Shown: positions 19,702-21,877 of the stretch, piece after piece
How positions within the stretch are numbered: position 1 is the stretch's first letter
Layout of the letters: every line of letters begins with the position of its first letter
The notes under the pieces: model-generated
Told to the model about the DNA's origin: nothing
The model's input: only the letters and a program-made list of their open reading frames with translations
The model's database searches: none
Position numbers and translations under genes: made by a program
NCBI GenBank assembly: GCA_964548275.1
Contig: CAZJQI010000067.1
Coordinates: 1-21,877 of the forward strand
From: JAUVUV01 sp964548275
GTDB taxonomy: Bacteria > Gemmatimonadota > Glassbacteria > GWA2-58-10
Direction: 5' to 3'
DNA: 21,877 nt

Positions 19702-21729
19702 TTACCTGGCCTGCCGAAGCTCCGGGCTTATCCCCGGCACGCCGGTTATCCTGAACTGCCTCGTGTTGTAATCGATCCAGACTTTCGCACCCGAGCTGAA
19801 AGTTGCCTCCTGCACCCTGTAGTCCTCCGAGAGAAATCGGTGCTCTCGCATGTCATCCCAGCCGATTGCCCGGTGGAGTCTGGCAAGCAGAATGGTCTCC
19901 TCGATCCGGTCCCGGTCCTCCGGAACGGGAAGCCCCATGGCTGCCTGGGCGGCGGTCAGCAGGGCGTAAAGATAGTCCCTTGCGTTGACATAGGTGCAGT
20001 CGTGAAAGCAAAGCTGCCACAGCGGGATCGTGATACCGCGCGTTCTGCCTGCCCTGTCGCGGCCGTACACCACCTCATGCCCCGGCCTGGTCCTTGCGCT
20101 GACCACCCAGGGCACGACCCAGTCGTTGTGGTGCTCGATTGTGAGCATGATTTTTTTCTGTATGAAATAGTCGAATATCTCGGCCAGAGCCTCGCGGTTC
20201 TCGTTGCGGGTTAGCGGGTGCCGGGGATCATAGCATTCCCAGTTACAGACATAGTTGCCGAGAAGGTAGTACTGCGGGGGAGCGGTTTCCAGAAGCCCCC
20301 TAACGGGCGGGTAATCCGTGCGGCCGACCTCGAAATTGCGTTTCAGGAACCGGATCGCCCACCTCGGGCAGATCAGCGAGTTGACCCCGGCTCCCCAGGT
20401 GCTCCGGCGGACATATCTGCCCTGGCTGTCTTTCAGGGTAACCTCCTCGCGGAACGAGGGCGAGTCGAGAGTTATGTCGCAGTAATTGTCCGTGGCCAGG
20501 CCGAATATATAGCCCATCTCCTTGACTTTACGGGCCAGAGAGTCCAGCCCCTCGGGGCCCCCGGCGTACATGTTCGGCGGCATGATATCTGGATATTCCT
20601 GGTCGTGGCCGTAACGCTGCCAGCCGGTGAAAGAAAGAACCGCCCGGTCCGCCCCTATGCGGCGCTGGAACTCGGCCACCTGTTCTCCGACCTGGTGGAA
20701 GGTGTTGTAAATCTCGAAGCTGAATGTCCGATGGTCTTTCCGGCTGACACGAGCCCTCAGGTTTACAGCGCCCTTGAGTTTTTCCACATTGGGATTCTCC
20801 GCACTTTTCTCGGCCAGGGTCTTGATATAGCCCAGTTTCCTGTAGTACTCCCGGTAGTGCCTGATCAGCCGGGCGTAGCCTGCATTTTTCTCGAAATAGT
20901 AACGGATAACTCGCGGGTAGCCGAACCGGCCCATGCTCGGTCGCCAGTAAACCTTGTATGAGGTGTGTTCTCCGGGTGTATGCTTGATATGAAGGAAATT
21001 GTCCATCCGGCAGTTGTCGTCGATATAGGCGAGCCAACCCGATCCCGGCTGGTAAGCACCGAAAACGGCCATGCGCAACGGATAGATCAGCCCTGCCTGG
21101 TCCCATTCCTGATGATCCCACCAGTTGGCCGGCCGGCCCATCAGCTCGCCGAACTTTTCGAACCGCTTCTGGTCATCGAGCTGGATCGGATTGTTCATGT
21201 CCTCTTTCTGGCTCCAGTCGCCCGGAACCAGTACCCCCTGGCTGATCCCGAAAAACGAGTAGCAGTCTCCTCTGATCGGCACCTCGAAAGGCCGGGGGTA
21301 GATCACGCCCTTGATCCTGAAGTTGTGATCCTCCTCGAGGGGAATCAGTTTGAAAGCAAGCTCGCCGGTTTCCTCATCAATCAGGATCAGGATCTCGAAA
21401 TGGAAATCGGCCAGGGTGACAAGCAGGGCTCCTCGGCCAAGGCGGGTCACTTGTTTATCTCGGGAATCGGCCAGGCTCACCTGGCTGATCTCGCCGTTTT
21501 CCTCGCAGACAAACTCCCGGGCTCCCTTGCGGCTCATGCGCCAGATCACATCTGAAGCCAGGTGCTTCACATCCACACTCATTGTGGCCAGATCAAGAGT
21601 GGCCTCCAGGTCTTTCGCAGCTATTTTGTAGCTTTGAGCAATGGCGGAAGATTTCCAGGCCATAATCAACAGGGCTGAAAAAGCGAATATTTTCACCAAC
21701 TGGTAAGGATATCTTTTCTTTCCGGGCAT
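19702..21729 (-). CDS. exported glycosidase-like protein, possibly GH101/GH129-related
   Basis: This is a 675-residue protein with a Sec signal peptide (about 1-31, ending SSAIAQ). Residues 35-270 are beta-rich, like the beta-sandwich that precedes the barrel in clan members related to GH101, GH129 and GH31. Residues about 310-600 look like a TIM barrel: FTGWQRYGHDQEYPD (367-381), YIFGLATDNYCD (407-418) and RGLLETAPPQYY (477-488). Asp414 or Asp418 and Glu481 are candidate catalytic residues. The closest recognised pattern is the endo-alpha-N-acetylgalactosaminidase-like (DUF5696-type) group; family and substrate remain unproven. The frame is open to 21828, but AAGGAGG lies 5 nt before the ATG at 21729, and only that start puts the signal peptide at the N-terminus. 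It precedes the dockerin beta-helix gene by 159 bp on the same strand. Confidence 0.6.
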   Translation of the reverse strand: MPGKKRYPYQLVKIFAFSALLIMAWKSSAIAQSYKIAAKDLEATLDLATMSVDVKHLASDVIWRMSRKGAREFVCEENGEISQVSLADSRDKQVTRLGRGALLVTLADFHFEILILIDEETGELAFKLIPLEEDHNFRIKGVIYPRPFEVPIRGDCYSFFGISQGVLVPGDWSQKEDMNNPIQLDDQKRFEKFGELMGRPANWWDHQEWDQAGLIYPLRMAVFGAYQPGSGWLAYIDDNCRMDNFLHIKHTPGEHTSYKVYWRPSMGRFGYPRVIRYYFEKNAGYARLIRHYREYYRKLGYIKTLAEKSAENPNVEKLKGAVNLRARVSRKDHRTFSFEIYNTFHQVGEQVAEFQRRIGADRAVLSFTGWQRYGHDQEYPDIMPPNMYAGGPEGLDSLARKVKEMGYIFGLATDNYCDITLDSPSFREEVTLKDSQGRYVRRSTWGAGVNSLICPRWAIRFLKRNFEVGRTDYPPVRGLLETAPPQYYLLGNYVCNWECYDPRHPLTRNENREALAEIFDYFIQKKIMLTIEHHNDWVVPWVVSARTRPGHEVVYGRDRAGRTRGITIPLWQLCFHDCTYVNARDYLYALLTAAQAAMGLPVPEDRDRIEETILLARLHRAIGWDDMREHRFLSEDYRVQEATFSSGAKVWIDYNTRQFRITGVPGISPELRQAR

Positions 21730-21789
21730 TCTGTCCTCCTTGTCCAGGAAGTTTCTATGGTTTGCCGCATGGCTTGATGAAAGCGGGTG

Positions 21790-21817
21790 CCCGCCGCCCC
21801 CCCACCCCCCCAGGCCC
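21790..21817 (-). other. G-quadruplex-type tract in the leader of the glycosidase-like gene
   Basis: On the minus strand this stretch has GGG, a 3-nt loop, seven G, one T, seven G, a 4-nt loop and GGG, which satisfies the usual four-run G-quadruplex pattern with short loops. It lies about 60-90 bases upstream of the start at 21729. Adjacent sequence GCGGGTGCCCGC (21783 to about 21794 on the plus strand) forms a short hairpin and resembles one arm of the 85-bp palindromic element. Confidence 0.6.
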
Positions 21818-21877
21818 AGGGGAAACATAAAATCTTACTAATTTATGAATAATCCAAATTTAGAGCTGGTACTTATA

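Noticed and set aside
21730..21828. N-terminal extension of the glycosidase-like protein to 21828
   Set aside because: It translates the G-rich tract as a glycine run and puts the signal peptide internally. AAGGAGG with ideal spacing supports 21729.

Overview
The window is a chromosomal stretch from an uncultured-type bacterium with GC-rich coding sequence and clearly AT-richer intergenic DNA. Eleven large genes and one very small gene are recognisable. Almost all large proteins carry an export signal (Sec, lipoprotein or Tat-like), and nearly all belong to families that act on polysaccharides or other glycoconjugates. Non-cellulosomal dockerin-type repeats, a Tat-type sulfatase, exported sugar epimerases and Asp-box propeller lipoproteins together suggest a polysaccharide-degrading candidate phylum of the FCB or PVC type (for example Glassbacteria, Latescibacteria or a planctomycete relative). 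This placement is inferred from gene content only; no phylogenetic marker is present.

Layout. Bases 1-344 are non-coding and hold a REP-type hairpin. From 345 to 10147 five genes lie on the minus strand. In order of transcription they are: a membrane-anchored alpha/beta hydrolase; a lipoprotein with Asp-box repeats resembling GH74; an exported PcRGLX/YetA-like (PL26-type) protein; a cytoplasmic cellobiose/N-acylglucosamine 2-epimerase-like enzyme, only 45 bp behind the previous gene; and a secreted beta-helix protein with a C-terminal dockerin. Next come a plus-strand aldose 1-epimerase-like lipoprotein with a near-consensus promoter (10381-11499), a minus-strand Tat-type sulfatase (11654-13285), a plus-strand ceramidase-like protein (13541-14866) and a minus-strand exported AGE-family epimerase-like protein (14972-16312). 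A 654-bp intergenic region follows. It ends in a near-consensus promoter driving a 45-residue zinc-ribbon protein (16967-17104) with a strong terminator. The window closes with two minus-strand genes: a second beta-helix protein whose dockerin pair is at the N-terminus, and a large exported glycosidase-like protein (19702-21729) with a very G-rich leader.

How it may work together (inference). The set has lyase-like, glycosidase-like, sulfatase, esterase-like and beta-helix activities outside the cytoplasm, plus sugar epimerases and a mutarotase on both sides of the membrane. It looks like a loose locus for dismantling a complex, perhaps sulfated, acidic or acylated glycan. It has no SusC/SusD pair, transporter or regulator, so it is not a classical polysaccharide utilisation locus, and most genes appear to be separate transcription units.

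The most distinctive non-coding signal is an 85-bp palindromic element present twice (2358-2442 and 14883-14967). Each copy has 23-bp perfect arms around a 39-nt loop. The four arm positions that differ between copies differ in a paired, compensatory way. A possible degenerate half copy lies at about 21785-21807.
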